Of a stretch of 64,000 bases of DNA, positions 7,580 to 16,183 are shown one piece after another (the first letter of the stretch is position 1; each line of letters begins with the position of its first letter). Position numbers and translations under genes: made by a program. The notes below the pieces were generated by a model. That model was given only the letters and a program-made list of their open reading frames with translations. It made no database searches and was not told the origin of the DNA. The DNA is from Chloroflexota bacterium (GTDB taxonomy: Bacteria; Chloroflexota; Anaerolineae; Aggregatilineales; Phototrophicaceae), in the NCBI GenBank assembly GCA_011523705.1, contig WTGC01000126.1, positions 1,134 to 65,133 of the forward strand. Reading direction: 5' to 3'.

Positions 7580-9100
7580 TCAAACATCAAACGCAATGCC
7601 CTGCGCCAGCGGCAGCTCGCCCGAGAAATTGATGGTATTCGTCTGGCGCCGCATGTAAGCCTTCCAGGCGTCGGAGCCGGATTCGCGCCCGCCGCCGGTC
7701 TCTTTCTCACCGCCGAAAGCGCCGCCGATCTCCGCGCCGCCGGTGCCAATGTTGACGTTGGCGATGCCGCAATCCGAGCCGGCGTGACCGAGAAAAGCCT
7801 CCGAACTGGCCAGGTCACGAGTGAAGATCGCGCTCGATAAACCCTGCGGCACGGCGTTGTGCAGGGCGATCGCCTCGTCCAGCGTCTCGTATTCCATAAC
7901 GTACAAGATGGGCGCGAAGGTCTCTTCACAGACCAGGGGCGTCTGCGCCGGCATGCGGATGATGGTGGGCTCGACGAAGTTTGCGCCGATATCGGGCAGG
8001 CGCTCGCCGCCGGTCAGCACCTGGCCGCCATCGGCTTTCGCGCGCTCGACCGCCGCCATCATCGCCGATACCGCGCTTTCGCTGATCAGCGGACCCATCA
8101 GCACGCCAGCTGCCATCGGATCGCCGATAGGCACGGACTTGTAAGCACGCGCCAGGCGGTCACAGAGTTCATCGACGATGCTTCGTTCTACAATCAGCCG
8201 CCGGGTGGTTGTGCAGCGTTGGCCCGCGGTGCCAACGGCGCCGAAGACGATCGCCCGCGTCGCCAGGTCAAGGTCGGCGTCAGCGCTGACGATGATGGCG
8301 TTGTTGCCGCCGAGCTCGAGGATGCAGCGCCCCAAGCGACCGGCGACCGCTTGCGCCACATGCCGGCCAACGCGGATCGAACCGGTGAAGCTGATCAGCG
8401 GCAGTCGCTTGTCATTGATCATGCGCTCGCCAACCTCGTCATTCGCGCCGATGACCAGGTTGAAGACGCCGGCGACGCCGTGTTGCGCCATCACTCGATT
8501 GCAGATATGCTGCACGGCAATCGCCGTCAACGGGGTAGTCGGGGAGGGCTTCCAGATCATCGCATTGCCGCAGACCGCCGCTATCGCCGCATTCCAGGAC
8601 CAGACCGCCAGCGGAAAGTTGAAAGCGGTGATGATGCCGATCGGTCCCAACGGGTGCCATTGCTCATACATGCGATGCCCGGGCCGTTCCGAGTGCATCG
8701 TCAAACCGTAAAGCTGGCGCGACAGGCCGACGGCGAAATCGCAAATGTCGATCATCTCCTGCACTTCGCCCAAGCCCTCTTCCCGGATCTTCCCATTCTC
8801 CAGCGTGACCAGCTCGCCAAGCGGCTTCTTGTATTCGCGCAAAGCATTGCCCAGGTCGCGGATGAGGTCGCCGCGCTTGGGCGCTGGCAGCAGGCGCCAT
8901 CCCTCGAAGCCAGCCTGCGCCGCCGCGACCGCCCTGTCATAGTCAGAGACCGCTGCTTGCGTGACGGTTGCGAGGACTTCGTCCGTCGCCGGATTGATCG
9001 ACGCCAATTCTGGTCCAGCGCCAGCTATCCAGTGGTCCTCGCCGACACAGACGCCTGCGTTCACGGATTCGATGCCGAGTTGTTTCAGGATTTCATTCAC
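7580..9100 (-). CDS. ALDH7-family aldehyde dehydrogenase (aminoadipate semialdehyde dehydrogenase-like)
   Basis: A 506-residue NAD(P)-dependent aldehyde dehydrogenase of the ALDH7/antiquitin group, which oxidises alpha-aminoadipate semialdehyde in lysine breakdown and related aldehydes. Characteristic ALDH7 pieces are FTGSIRVGR, LELGGNNAIIV with the catalytic Glu, GTAGQRCTTTRRL with the catalytic Cys, and the C-terminal GAEIGGAFGGEKETGGGRES. The GTG start at 9100 has AGGAG 8 bases upstream. It lies 35 bases after tsaB and may be co-transcribed with tsaE-tsaB, although no functional link is known. Confidence 0.9.
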   Translation of the reverse strand: MNEILKQLGIESVNAGVCVGEDHWIAGAGPELASINPATDEVLATVTQAAVSDYDRAVAAAQAGFEGWRLLPAPKRGDLIRDLGNALREYKKPLGELVTLENGKIREEGLGEVQEMIDICDFAVGLSRQLYGLTMHSERPGHRMYEQWHPLGPIGIITAFNFPLAVWSWNAAIAAVCGNAMIWKPSPTTPLTAIAVQHICNRVMAQHGVAGVFNLVIGANDEVGERMINDKRLPLISFTGSIRVGRHVAQAVAGRLGRCILELGGNNAIIVSADADLDLATRAIVFGAVGTAGQRCTTTRRLIVERSIVDELCDRLARAYKSVPIGDPMAAGVLMGPLISESAVSAMMAAVERAKADGGQVLTGGERLPDIGANFVEPTIIRMPAQTPLVCEETFAPILYVMEYETLDEAIALHNAVPQGLSSAIFTRDLASSEAFLGHAGSDCGIANVNIGTGGAEIGGAFGGEKETGGGRESGSDAWKAYMRRQTNTINFSGELPLAQGIAFDV

Positions 9101-9135
9101 TATTTGCGCTCCTATTCGGCTTCCGCTTGGCGGTT

Positions 9136-9813
9136 TCAAGCCGGTCCTTGCAGATAAACGGGCATGACACGATCGGCGGGGAAGGCGCTAGCATCGGATT
9201 CGCGCAGGCGGCGCCAGGCAACTTCGGCCAGGTAACCAGCCCGGCGAATGCGCTGGGCGGCCGGCGCCAACTGAATCGTCGCTCCCGCCTCACGCGCCGA
9301 GCGAATCGCCGCCAAGCCCGCGGGCGAAACCTCGCCACTCAAGCGAAACGGGCGGTCACACGTCGTCAGCAGCGCCTGCCAATCCCTGATCCGCGGCGCG
9401 CGCCGCTCGATCCAAGCGCCTGTTTCGCAGCCGTATTCCGCCCAGATGACGCGATTGCGCCCGGCCGATACAGTCGCGACCTGGGGCAGATCATCTTGAC
9501 GCGGCGATTGCGCCGCCAAGACCGTTTCCAGCGTCGTGACCGGTAACAGTGGCAGGCCGCGCGGAGCGGCCAAGCCCTTCGCCAGCGCCACGCCGATTCG
9601 TGTGCCGGTGTACGAACCGGGACCGACGGAAACAGCCAGCGCGCTAAGGCCGTCCAGGCTCAATTCGGCTTGCGTCATCGTCCGCTCGATCAATGGCGCC
9701 AGCAGCGCGCTGTGCTTCCGGCCCGCGTTAAGCGTCACTTCCGCCACAAGCGCGTCGCCATCATGCAAGGCGATGCTCAAGGTTTCGGTGGCTGTGTCAA
9801 TCGCCAGCAGCAT
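9136..9813 (-). CDS. tsaB: tRNA t6A threonylcarbamoyl transfer protein TsaB
   Basis: The non-catalytic partner of TsaD in making N6-threonylcarbamoyladenosine at position 37 of ANN-decoding tRNAs. It is an ASKHA-fold protein of 225 residues with MLLAIDTATETLSIAL at the start, the HSALLAPLIE segment and the VGPGSYTGTRIGVALAKGLA block that binds TsaD and TsaE. It follows tsaE by 4 bases, the usual gene order. Confidence 0.93.
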   Translation of the reverse strand: MLLAIDTATETLSIALHDGDALVAEVTLNAGRKHSALLAPLIERTMTQAELSLDGLSALAVSVGPGSYTGTRIGVALAKGLAAPRGLPLLPVTTLETVLAAQSPRQDDLPQVATVSAGRNRVIWAEYGCETGAWIERRAPRIRDWQALLTTCDRPFRLSGEVSPAGLAAIRSAREAGATIQLAPAAQRIRRAGYLAEVAWRRLRESDASAFPADRVMPVYLQGPA

Positions 9814-9817
9814 GTGT

Positions 9818-10318
9818 CTATTCCCGGCTCAAAGACCGGCGCAGGTCAGAGAGCAGGGCGCAATGCCGCTCGCCACGGGCGGTAAAAGCCAGTGCGCGCA
9901 CCTCATCATCGCGCATCATGATATCGATCCACAGACGCTCGGCCGGCAGCTGCTCCAGAATGCGCTCGGGCCATTCAAAGATGACGATATCGCCGCCCTC
10001 CAGAAACTCATGAATGCCAAGGGACTCGGCTTCGCGGGGATCGGGGATGCGATAGAAGTCGAGATGACAAAGCCGCGCATCGTCTTCGGTCCGCTCGTGC
10101 TCATGCACCAAATTGTAGGTCGGGCTGGTTAAGGGCACAGTCGCGCCCCAGCCGACGCCGATGCCGCGACTGAAGACGGTCTTGCCCGCCCCTAACTGAC
10201 CCGACAAGCAGACGACATCGCCCCGAGTCAGCAGCCTGCCCAGGGCGGCGCCCAATGATTCCGTGCGCTCCGCCGTTTCCCCTATCAGAAGCCATTCATC
10301 CTGCCAGCCTGCCGTCAT
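9818..10318 (-). CDS. tsaE: tRNA t6A biosynthesis ATPase TsaE
   Basis: The ATPase that drives turnover of the TsaBD complex in t6A synthesis. It has 166 residues, with Walker A GQLGAGKT at residues 40-47, followed by SPTYNLVHEHE, HLDFYR and the Walker B-like IVIFEWPER. The ATG at 10318 sits after a GGGAACGGGA stretch. It is upstream of tsaB in the same operon. Confidence 0.93.
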   Translation of the reverse strand: MTAGWQDEWLLIGETAERTESLGAALGRLLTRGDVVCLSGQLGAGKTVFSRGIGVGWGATVPLTSPTYNLVHEHERTEDDARLCHLDFYRIPDPREAESLGIHEFLEGGDIVIFEWPERILEQLPAERLWIDIMMRDDEVRALAFTARGERHCALLSDLRRSLSRE

Positions 10319-10459
10319 GTCCCGTTCCCGAAGCGCCGCCGCCAACCCTGCGCGCGATTATACACCGCCGCCGCGCGGATGTTGACAGCCCGCTTCTGCT
10401 GGTGGCGCGCTTGTGACGGGGAAGCTCTTGCGCCCTTCAATGACAGCTCGTCAGTGCGC

Positions 10460-10488
10460 TTGAGCGCCCTAGAAAATGGGGCTATACT
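10460..10488 (+). promoter_or_regulatory. sigma-70-like promoter of the roadblock/LC7 gene
   Basis: TTGAGC, a 17-base spacer, then TATACT, located 45 bases before the ATG of the roadblock protein. Both boxes are close to consensus and the spacing is ideal. Confidence 0.65.
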
Positions 10489-10533
10489 GCCAGCATGAAC
10501 GGTTGCGAATCGTTTTTCCGGAACTGAGGACCT

Positions 10534-10965
10534 ATGGCGCGGGAGAATCGCAGCGGCGCTCTCGAGGCGGCGCTCCGTCGGCTGAGCATGGTGGTCGAAG
10601 GCGTAAAGGCAAGCGTGATCGTCAGCGATGAAGGATTCGCCATCGCCGCCTACCCCGGCGATGATGAAGCAAGCGCGAGCGACGGTAAGCTGAAGGCGGC
10701 GCAGCTGGCGGCGGTGTCAGCGGCGCTGGCGGCATTAGGCGAGCGGAGCCTCGATCGGCTGGCGCAGGGGGAAATGGGGCGTCTGCTGCTGGAAGGGGAG
10801 TCGGGCGCCTTTCTCAGTTGCCCCGCGGGCGATGTCACCCTGGCGCTCCTGGTGGAAAAGGATGCCAGCATGGGGCATGTGCTCTTCGCCACGCAGAAGG
10901 CCGCCGCTGAAATCGACGCCATCCTCGCGCGCGCCGAATTCAAACTGCCGCCATCTCCTCAATAA
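10534..10965 (+). CDS. roadblock/LC7-domain protein
   Basis: A 143-residue roadblock/LC7 fold protein. It has a first helix LEAALRRLSMVVEGVKASVIVSDEGF, then AALAALGERSLDRLA and the strand GDVTLALLVEKDASMGHVLFATQKAA. In bacteria such proteins act with MglA-like small GTPases or sit beside two-component genes as dimeric scaffolds. No GTPase lies next to it here, so the partner is unknown. It is probably monocistronic behind the promoter at 10460-10488. Confidence 0.8.
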   Translation: MARENRSGALEAALRRLSMVVEGVKASVIVSDEGFAIAAYPGDDEASASDGKLKAAQLAAVSAALAALGERSLDRLAQGEMGRLLLEGESGAFLSCPAGDVTLALLVEKDASMGHVLFATQKAAAEIDAILARAEFKLPPSPQ

Positions 10966-10984
10966 GATCTGCCCGCCCTCGAGT

Positions 10985-11518
10985 CTAGCTCGCTTCCGCT
11001 TCGGCGAAGGCCGGATGAAAGCGGGTATGCCCGCGAAGTCCGCCGGGAGCGCGCTCGTCCAATATCGCCACCATGAAATGCTCGTGGGGTCCGCCGGGCT
11101 CCACATAATCCGAACTGAATCCGTGCGGCTGCGCCGGCTGGAAGCCGAAACGTGGATAATAGCGCGGGCTACCAACCAGGAACAGAAGTCCGTAGCCCAA
11201 ATCGCGCATCGCGTCCAAACCCGCGCGCACCAGCGCCGAGCCGATGCCGCGCCCTTGATAGGGCGGGTCGACGCCAATTGGACCCAAAGCCGGGCAATGC
11301 GAGACGCGCTCGCCGTCGGTTATCGTCAGCAGGCTGTAGGCGGCATGCCCGACAATCTCGTTGTTCAGGACGGCAACATGGGAGAGCAGCAGCGCTCCCT
11401 CGGCGCGCAATCGGTTGACCAGTTCGGCAAGCGCTTCGTTCTTGAAGGCGGCCGCTTCGATTCGGTGAATCGCTTCAATATCCGCTGGTGTTTCGGGTCG
11501 AATTTCTACCGGTTCCAC
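10985..11518 (-). CDS. GNAT-family N-acetyltransferase (YhbS-like)
   Basis: A 177-residue acetyl-CoA-dependent acetyltransferase. The acetyl-CoA loop reads VDPPYQGRGIGSALV. The fold begins with VEIRPETPADIEAIHRIE, and the late YYPRFGFQPA motif is typical of the YhbS branch. The acceptor is unknown. It is convergent with the roadblock gene. Confidence 0.85.
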   Translation of the reverse strand: MEPVEIRPETPADIEAIHRIEAAAFKNEALAELVNRLRAEGALLLSHVAVLNNEIVGHAAYSLLTITDGERVSHCPALGPIGVDPPYQGRGIGSALVRAGLDAMRDLGYGLLFLVGSPRYYPRFGFQPAQPHGFSSDYVEPGGPHEHFMVAILDERAPGGLRGHTRFHPAFAEAEAS

Positions 11519-11527
11519 TGGCGACTG

Positions 11528-11794
11528 CTACTGTTGACCGGAAACGGGGACGTTAGACTCAGCTTGCGATTTCTCAACGACACTGAAAGTCCCGCCCTTT
11601 CCAGTGGCCGGCTCTTGAGTATCGCCATTGTCAAGCAATATTTCGGCATCGTCGAGGTCGGTAGTCGGTTCTACGTGTTGCGCGCCTGTCGTGTCGGGAT
11701 GGTGCACGCGGTAAGTGCCCGGTTGGGCTCTGCCTTCGGCAAATGCCAAGGCCTGGTAAGCGCCGCGAAGCAGTCGTTTTCCCGCTTTACTCAT
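11528..11794 (-). CDS. antitoxin-like partner of the RelE protein, lacking an HTH domain
   Basis: An 88-residue protein. The first half (MSKAGKRLLRGAYQALAFAE, then GRAQPGTYRVH) resembles the N-terminus of HigA/XRE antitoxins encoded behind RelE-type toxins. Those normally continue into a helix-turn-helix, but here the rest is an acidic, low-complexity tail with no visible HTH. It overlaps the toxin stop codon by 4 bases (ATGA). It may be a truncated or rearranged antitoxin, or a variant that neutralises without binding DNA. Confidence 0.55.
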   Translation of the reverse strand: MSKAGKRLLRGAYQALAFAEGRAQPGTYRVHHPDTTGAQHVEPTTDLDDAEILLDNGDTQEPATGKGGTFSVVEKSQAESNVPVSGQQ

Positions 11795-12135
11795 CGCTGC
11801 CTCCGTCTATACGCCTTTGCAACTTTACCAAGAACAATCTTTAGCTCGTTGCGTTCTCGCATTGTCAAGTCAATCTTATCACCTTTTGCGAAAATGTCGA
11901 TGAGAAAGACCGGAAGGTCAGTCCCGCTGTAGAATATAATAACTCGATAGCCGCCACGTTTTCCCTTTCCCCGACTCCGATATCGGAATTTGCGAGCTCC
12001 ACCGGTGCTCGGGATAACTCGCCCCGCGGTTGGGTTCAGTGCCAAATAAGATATAATTTCTTCAACCTCAATTTCAGTAACCTTGGCCGCCTTTGCACTA
12101 CTGCTAAAGTTTTCCATTTCTACTACTGTGTGCAT
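11791..12135 (-). CDS. RelE/HigB-type toxin-like protein
   Basis: A 114-residue RelE-fold protein. It has a helical N-terminus, GGARKFRYRSRGKGKRGGYR leading into the beta strands VIIFY and VFLIDIFAKGDK, and a basic C-terminal helix. The K-G-K-R-G-G-Y-R-V-I signature is typical of RelE-like toxins that cleave mRNA on ribosomes. The toxin gene precedes the antitoxin-like gene with a 4-base overlap. The ATG at 12135 is preferred to the upstream in-frame start at 12156. Confidence 0.75.
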   Translation of the reverse strand: MHTVVEMENFSSSAKAAKVTEIEVEEIISYLALNPTAGRVIPSTGGARKFRYRSRGKGKRGGYRVIIFYSGTDLPVFLIDIFAKGDKIDLTMRERNELKIVLGKVAKAYRRRQR

Positions 12136-12260
12136 GAAGAATTCCGAGGGAGTCACTAATTTCGGCTACCAACTCAATTCCTTGCCGCAAGGTTTTACCA
12201 AACCATACGCTATGTTACAAGCGCGTTTTGACGCTGACAGCAGCTAGAGGAAAGCATATC

Positions 12261-12584
12261 GTGAAGAATGACAAATACCTCTACCTCAGAACGACGGGCC
12301 ATCGCAGCGGCGCGCGCCACGAGATCGAAATCTGGTTCGTGGAGCATGAGGGCTGCTACTATCTCGTCTCGGAAAAAGGCGAAGCCGCCCACTGGGTGCG
12401 GAATATTCGCGCTGATCCCGCCGTTCGCTTCCGCTTGGGGCAAGGCTGGGATGACGATGCGGCCTACATGGAAGGCACGGCGTCATTTCCAGACGAGGCC
12501 TCGATTATCGCCGCGGTCAAGTCCAAGATGGATGCCAAGTATGGCTGGAGCAATGGGCTGATCGTCGCCATTTGCGGCAAATGA
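12261..12584 (+). CDS. small F420-type nitroreductase-fold protein
   Basis: A 107-residue split-barrel protein with YLRTTGHRSGARHEIEIWFV, YYLVSEKGEAAHWVRNI and DPAVRFRLG, the minimal form of the Ddn-like family seen at 6917-7540. The GTG start at 12261 follows AGAGGAAAG at normal spacing. The cofactor and substrate are unknown. Confidence 0.75.
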   Translation: MKNDKYLYLRTTGHRSGARHEIEIWFVEHEGCYYLVSEKGEAAHWVRNIRADPAVRFRLGQGWDDDAAYMEGTASFPDEASIIAAVKSKMDAKYGWSNGLIVAICGK

Positions 12585-12634
12585 ATCTGGTTTGAATAGC
12601 GCTGTCAGCTTGCGGAATGGAGCGGCCTCGATGA

Positions 12635-13840
12635 TCACGGTTGAGGCGCGAGCCAGCGCGTCGACGCATCGCCGTCAGCCACCCAACCATAAAGACCGCC
12701 TCCTAGATACGCGCGCCACCAGCGATGCTCGTCCGCGCAAACGGGACCGCCTGCGAGGCTGAGCGCGCTGCCGGGCGGCGCCGTGAAAACCGAGGAGCTG
12801 CCAGTTTCCGGCGCGATGTAGCCTACAATCCCCGAACCGGCCGCCGCGGCCACCAGGGCGTGGTCGCCGACTTTCAGTGTAGTCTCCAGCATGCCTTCGC
12901 AACTGGCGTCGATTTTGAAATCCATTGAGGGCGACGGTTCTTGCGCGGTCACATATAATATGCCGGCGGCATAATTGCCTTCAGCGGCGCTTCCGACCCA
13001 AACATCGTAGAGCCCGGCCAGGGGGAAAGGCAAGCCAATGCCCGGATTGACGCCCAGGTAATCATCGCTGCAATGCCAACTGCCATCGGCGGCGTTTACC
13101 AATAGCGTCATATCGGCCGGGCTATGAACCGCGAACCAGATCTCTGTGAACGCGTCGCTGAGATATACGCTGAAATCGGGCGCTTCCGAGACGAACCCAC
13201 GACACTGTTCGCCTTCAATATGGTCGGCGACTTGATTGCGACCACCGCCAATAAATTGAATCGTAAAGGGCGCTGGATCGAAACCGGGCGCCAGCGATGT
13301 CTGGCCGTAGAGGGGATCGCGCGCGGAGTCGGGACCAGTCGCCGTCGTGGGCAGCGCCTGGGGACCCTCTTCCGAAATATAAAGCACGCTCTCGTCGTTG
13401 GTCTCAGCGGTATAGCTGCCGATCCAAACTTGGAAAGCTCCCGGAGGCGCATTGTGGAAGACCAGCGCCGGATTCAGCCCATTGGTATCGTCATTGCAAG
13501 CCCAGCTGCCGTTGGGCAAGTTGATGATCAGCGTCGTGTCGTCGGCGCTGGCGACCAAAAAGGTGATGCGGCTGAATTCGTTGTTCAACTCGATTAGGAA
13601 ATCGGGATCACTGGCGGCGTAACCGAGGCAGTTGTCGCCCAGGTTCAGCGATTTCACCGCGATATCGCCGCCGCTGAGCGCGTCGTATCGGGCGGGCGCG
13701 GGAGTGAAACCGGGCGCCAGCGCATGACGGCCATAACGCGGGGCGCCATTGGGGTTCAATCCGCCTTGCGCCTTACCGAGCGCAGCCCAGATGAGCGTAA
13801 GCAGAAGTACGATTGTCATCGCATGAAATTTGCCAAGCAA
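12635..13840 (-). CDS. exported protein with two PPC-like repeats and a C-terminal SH3-like segment
   Basis: About 401 residues. A signal peptide (MTIVLLLTLIWAALGKAQG) is followed by two tandem copies of a roughly 120-residue beta-rich unit resembling pre-peptidase C-terminal domains. Each unit starts with an L-A-P-G-F-x-P-A-P box, contains N-C-x-G-Y/F and G-S-W-x-C-x-D-D, and ends in V-W-I/V-G-S. The last 90 residues look SH3-like and end in WRAYLGGGLYGWVAD. The start may be TTG at 13840 (AGGA upstream) or ATG at 13819. It is probably cell-surface or secreted. The much longer frame upstream of the start is an antisense shadow. Confidence 0.65.
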   Translation of the reverse strand: MLGKFHAMTIVLLLTLIWAALGKAQGGLNPNGAPRYGRHALAPGFTPAPARYDALSGGDIAVKSLNLGDNCLGYAASDPDFLIELNNEFSRITFLVASADDTTLIINLPNGSWACNDDTNGLNPALVFHNAPPGAFQVWIGSYTAETNDESVLYISEEGPQALPTTATGPDSARDPLYGQTSLAPGFDPAPFTIQFIGGGRNQVADHIEGEQCRGFVSEAPDFSVYLSDAFTEIWFAVHSPADMTLLVNAADGSWHCSDDYLGVNPGIGLPFPLAGLYDVWVGSAAEGNYAAGILYVTAQEPSPSMDFKIDASCEGMLETTLKVGDHALVAAAAGSGIVGYIAPETGSSSVFTAPPGSALSLAGGPVCADEHRWWRAYLGGGLYGWVADGDASTRWLAPQP

Positions 13841-14021
13841 GGCGATTCCTCGTGAGAAGTTCCGGTGGCTGCATTCAGAAGGCATTATAGGTTGAAAGCG
13901 CCAAGCCCACCTGGCGGGGCTCGCATCTCCAGCCGGGCAGGAGCAATTTTGCCAAGCGCGCCCTAATGGATTACCATTTGAGATGCATCCCCACCGCAGT
14001 TTAGCAGCAAGGTCCGCGCTC

Positions 14022-15404
14022 ATGCAGAAACGAATGATCGAATTCATCCGCGCCCTGCGCGCCGCGGGCATTCGCATCTCCCTGGCGGAAAGCCAGGACG
14101 CCATGTTCGGCGTCGATGAAACTGGCGCGCGCCAGATGACGACATTCAAAAGCACGATGAAGGCGACGCTGGTGAAAAATCAGCGTGACCAGCCCCTTTT
14201 TGAGTACTTCTTCCCGCTCTTCTTCAAGAACAACAGACCGCCGTTGCAAAATATCCTCGAGCAATTGTCGGAAGATCAGCAAGCGCTTTTGAACGAAGCG
14301 ATGCGCTCGCTGATGGGCGAGCTGGATGCCTTGCGCGATCTGCTGCGGCGTTTGCTGGAAGGGCAGGATTTTAGCGACGAGGAGCTGCGGCAATTGGGCG
14401 ACGCTTCGGGCTTGCCTCAAGGCGATGAAATGTACATGCGCTCCTGGTTCGAGCGGCGCATGAACCGGCAAGCGGGCCTCACGCAGCTTGAGCGCATGCT
14501 CGATGACTTGCTGGATGAACTGGCGGCGCTGGGCATGAGCAAAGACGCCCTGGCTGAGTTGGAAGAGATGCTGCGCGAAAACATGGGGGGCTTGTCGGAG
14601 CAAATTTCGCAGCACGTCGGCGCGACGCTGGCCGAACAGATGGCTGAGCAAGAGCCGCGCGAGCGCCCAGACCTGCTTGATGTGCCCCTGCAGCGCTTGT
14701 CCGGCGGGGACATTGAAGACGTGCGCGACGAAGTGCGGCGGCTGGCGGCGCGCTTGCGCACGCGGGCGGCTCTGCGGCAGAAGCGCGCCAAGTCGGGTCA
14801 GTTCGACCCGCGCAAGACGATCCGCAAGAATATGCGTTATGGCGGCGTGCCGATGGAGGCGCAATTTCGCCGGCGACACAAGAAGCCCAGCCTGATCCTG
14901 ATCTGCGATTTGAGCACCTCCATGCGCTACGCGGTCGAGTTCCTGCTCACGCTCGTCTATGAACTCTCGGATCAGGTGCGGCGCACGCACAGCTTCATCT
15001 TCATCCACGATCTCGTCGATGTCAGCACGACCTTGGCCGAGCTCCCCCCGCGCGAGGCGGTCGCCCGTATCATGGCGGAAAATCCGCCCGGCTATTACAG
15101 CACCGATCTGGGCAACAGCCTCAGCCGCTTCCGGAAGGAGCATATGCACCTGGTCGACAGCCGCAGCACCATCATCTTCTTCGGCGACGGGCGCAACAAC
15201 TACAACGATCCGCGCCTGGATATCGCGCAAGAGATGCAGCGAAAGGGCAGGCGTCTCATCTGGTTCTGCCCTGAGTCGCGCCGCCAATGGGGCAGCGGCG
15301 ACAGCGACATGTGGGAATACAGCATGTACGCCGATAATGTCTTCCTGGTCAATAATCTGCGCCAGCTGGCCGATGCGGTCGATCGCATCCTGGCGGACGG
15401 CTAG
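14022..15404 (+). CDS. CoxE-like VWA-domain protein
   Basis: A 460-residue protein of the CoxE/YehP VWA type, which partners MoxR ATPases. The N-terminal half is helical (FIRALRAAGIRISLAESQD, then FPLFF and long charged helices). The VWA domain begins with the metal-ion-dependent adhesion site LICDLSTSM near residue 296 (D-L-S-T-S) and continues with the HSFIFIHDLVDVS and STIIFFGDGRNN strands. In carboxydotrophs CoxD and CoxE load the CO dehydrogenase site. No molybdenum enzyme is visible in this window, so the client is unknown. Confidence 0.85.
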   Translation: MQKRMIEFIRALRAAGIRISLAESQDAMFGVDETGARQMTTFKSTMKATLVKNQRDQPLFEYFFPLFFKNNRPPLQNILEQLSEDQQALLNEAMRSLMGELDALRDLLRRLLEGQDFSDEELRQLGDASGLPQGDEMYMRSWFERRMNRQAGLTQLERMLDDLLDELAALGMSKDALAELEEMLRENMGGLSEQISQHVGATLAEQMAEQEPRERPDLLDVPLQRLSGGDIEDVRDEVRRLAARLRTRAALRQKRAKSGQFDPRKTIRKNMRYGGVPMEAQFRRRHKKPSLILICDLSTSMRYAVEFLLTLVYELSDQVRRTHSFIFIHDLVDVSTTLAELPPREAVARIMAENPPGYYSTDLGNSLSRFRKEHMHLVDSRSTIIFFGDGRNNYNDPRLDIAQEMQRKGRRLIWFCPESRRQWGSGDSDMWEYSMYADNVFLVNNLRQLADAVDRILADG

Positions 15405-15461
15405 CGTGGGCGCTGTGTTACAGTGAGGGACGAAGGCAGGACACGAGGCGAAGCAAGTCGC

Positions 15462-15770
15462 ATGGCTGAGGCAACGACAATACGCAGCTTGGAAGACATC
15501 CGCCGTCTGCGGCCGCAGATCATGGAACTGGCGCGTCAATATCGCGCGCGCCAGGTTTCCGTGTTTGGCTCTTGCGTACGAGGAGAGATGCATGCGGATA
15601 GTGATATCGACTTTCTGGTGGATTTCGAAGAAGAGTACACGCTGCTCGACATTGCCGGTATGTGGAATGGATTGGAAGACATACTTGGCCGCAAAGTCGA
15701 TGTGATTGACCGCCGGGGCCTGCGCGAAGAGTTGCGGGAAACCGTATTTCGGGAAGCGCAAGCTCTTTGA
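15462..15770 (+). CDS. mntA: MntA-type nucleotidyltransferase antitoxin
   Basis: A 102-residue minimal nucleotidyltransferase with GSCVRGEMHADSDIDFLV. It carries the G-S motif at residues 36-37 and the catalytic D-x-D at residues 48 and 50. In characterised HEPN/MNT pairs the MntA enzyme AMPylates a tyrosine of HepT and so silences its RNase activity. Its TGA stop overlaps the TTG start of hepT by 4 bases, as expected for a coupled pair. Confidence 0.85.
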   Translation: MAEATTIRSLEDIRRLRPQIMELARQYRARQVSVFGSCVRGEMHADSDIDFLVDFEEEYTLLDIAGMWNGLEDILGRKVDVIDRRGLREELRETVFREAQAL

Positions 15771-16123
15771 ATTCAGAACAGCGTCTGTATTGCCAGGATA
15801 TCTTAGAGCGCATCGAGCGTATCGAGAACTCTATTGCAAAGGGGCAAGAGGCTTATGCTCGATCCTACGAGATTAGGGATTCGATCATATTGAATTTCAT
15901 CGTGATTGGTGAAGCAACCAAGAACCTGGACTCAGCGTTGACAACACAACATCCGCACGTCAATTGGAAAGGCGTAGCCGGATTTCGCGACATCCTCATT
16001 CACCAGTATCGACGAACTCGGCTGGATATTGTGTGGCGGACTGCCCAACAGGACATGCCAAGCTTGAAAGCGGCAGTCACATCAATACTCTCCTCACTGG
16101 ACGACAGCGAATCCGAGGCTTGA
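15767..16123 (+). CDS. hepT: HepT-type HEPN RNase toxin
   Basis: A 118-residue all-helical HEPN protein. It carries the R-x4-H-x-Y motif as FRDILIHQY (Arg74, His79, Tyr81). In characterised HepT proteins the Arg/His pair cleaves RNA and the Tyr is the AMPylation target. All three are intact, so the toxin is probably functional. Translation probably starts at TTG 15767, inside the end of mntA. Confidence 0.85.
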   Translation: MNSEQRLYCQDILERIERIENSIAKGQEAYARSYEIRDSIILNFIVIGEATKNLDSALTTQHPHVNWKGVAGFRDILIHQYRRTRLDIVWRTAQQDMPSLKAAVTSILSSLDDSESEA

Positions 16124-16183
16124 GGCCAGTTCGTATCCCCGCGTGTTATACTGTTCTCAACTCTAGAGTGGTCGAGGTTTGAT

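Noticed and set aside
14001..15761. 586-codon open frame on the minus strand
   Set aside because: It is antisense to the VWA and mntA genes. Its protein is rich in His, Arg, Gln and Ala, with no domain features, while the plus-strand gene has clear motifs.
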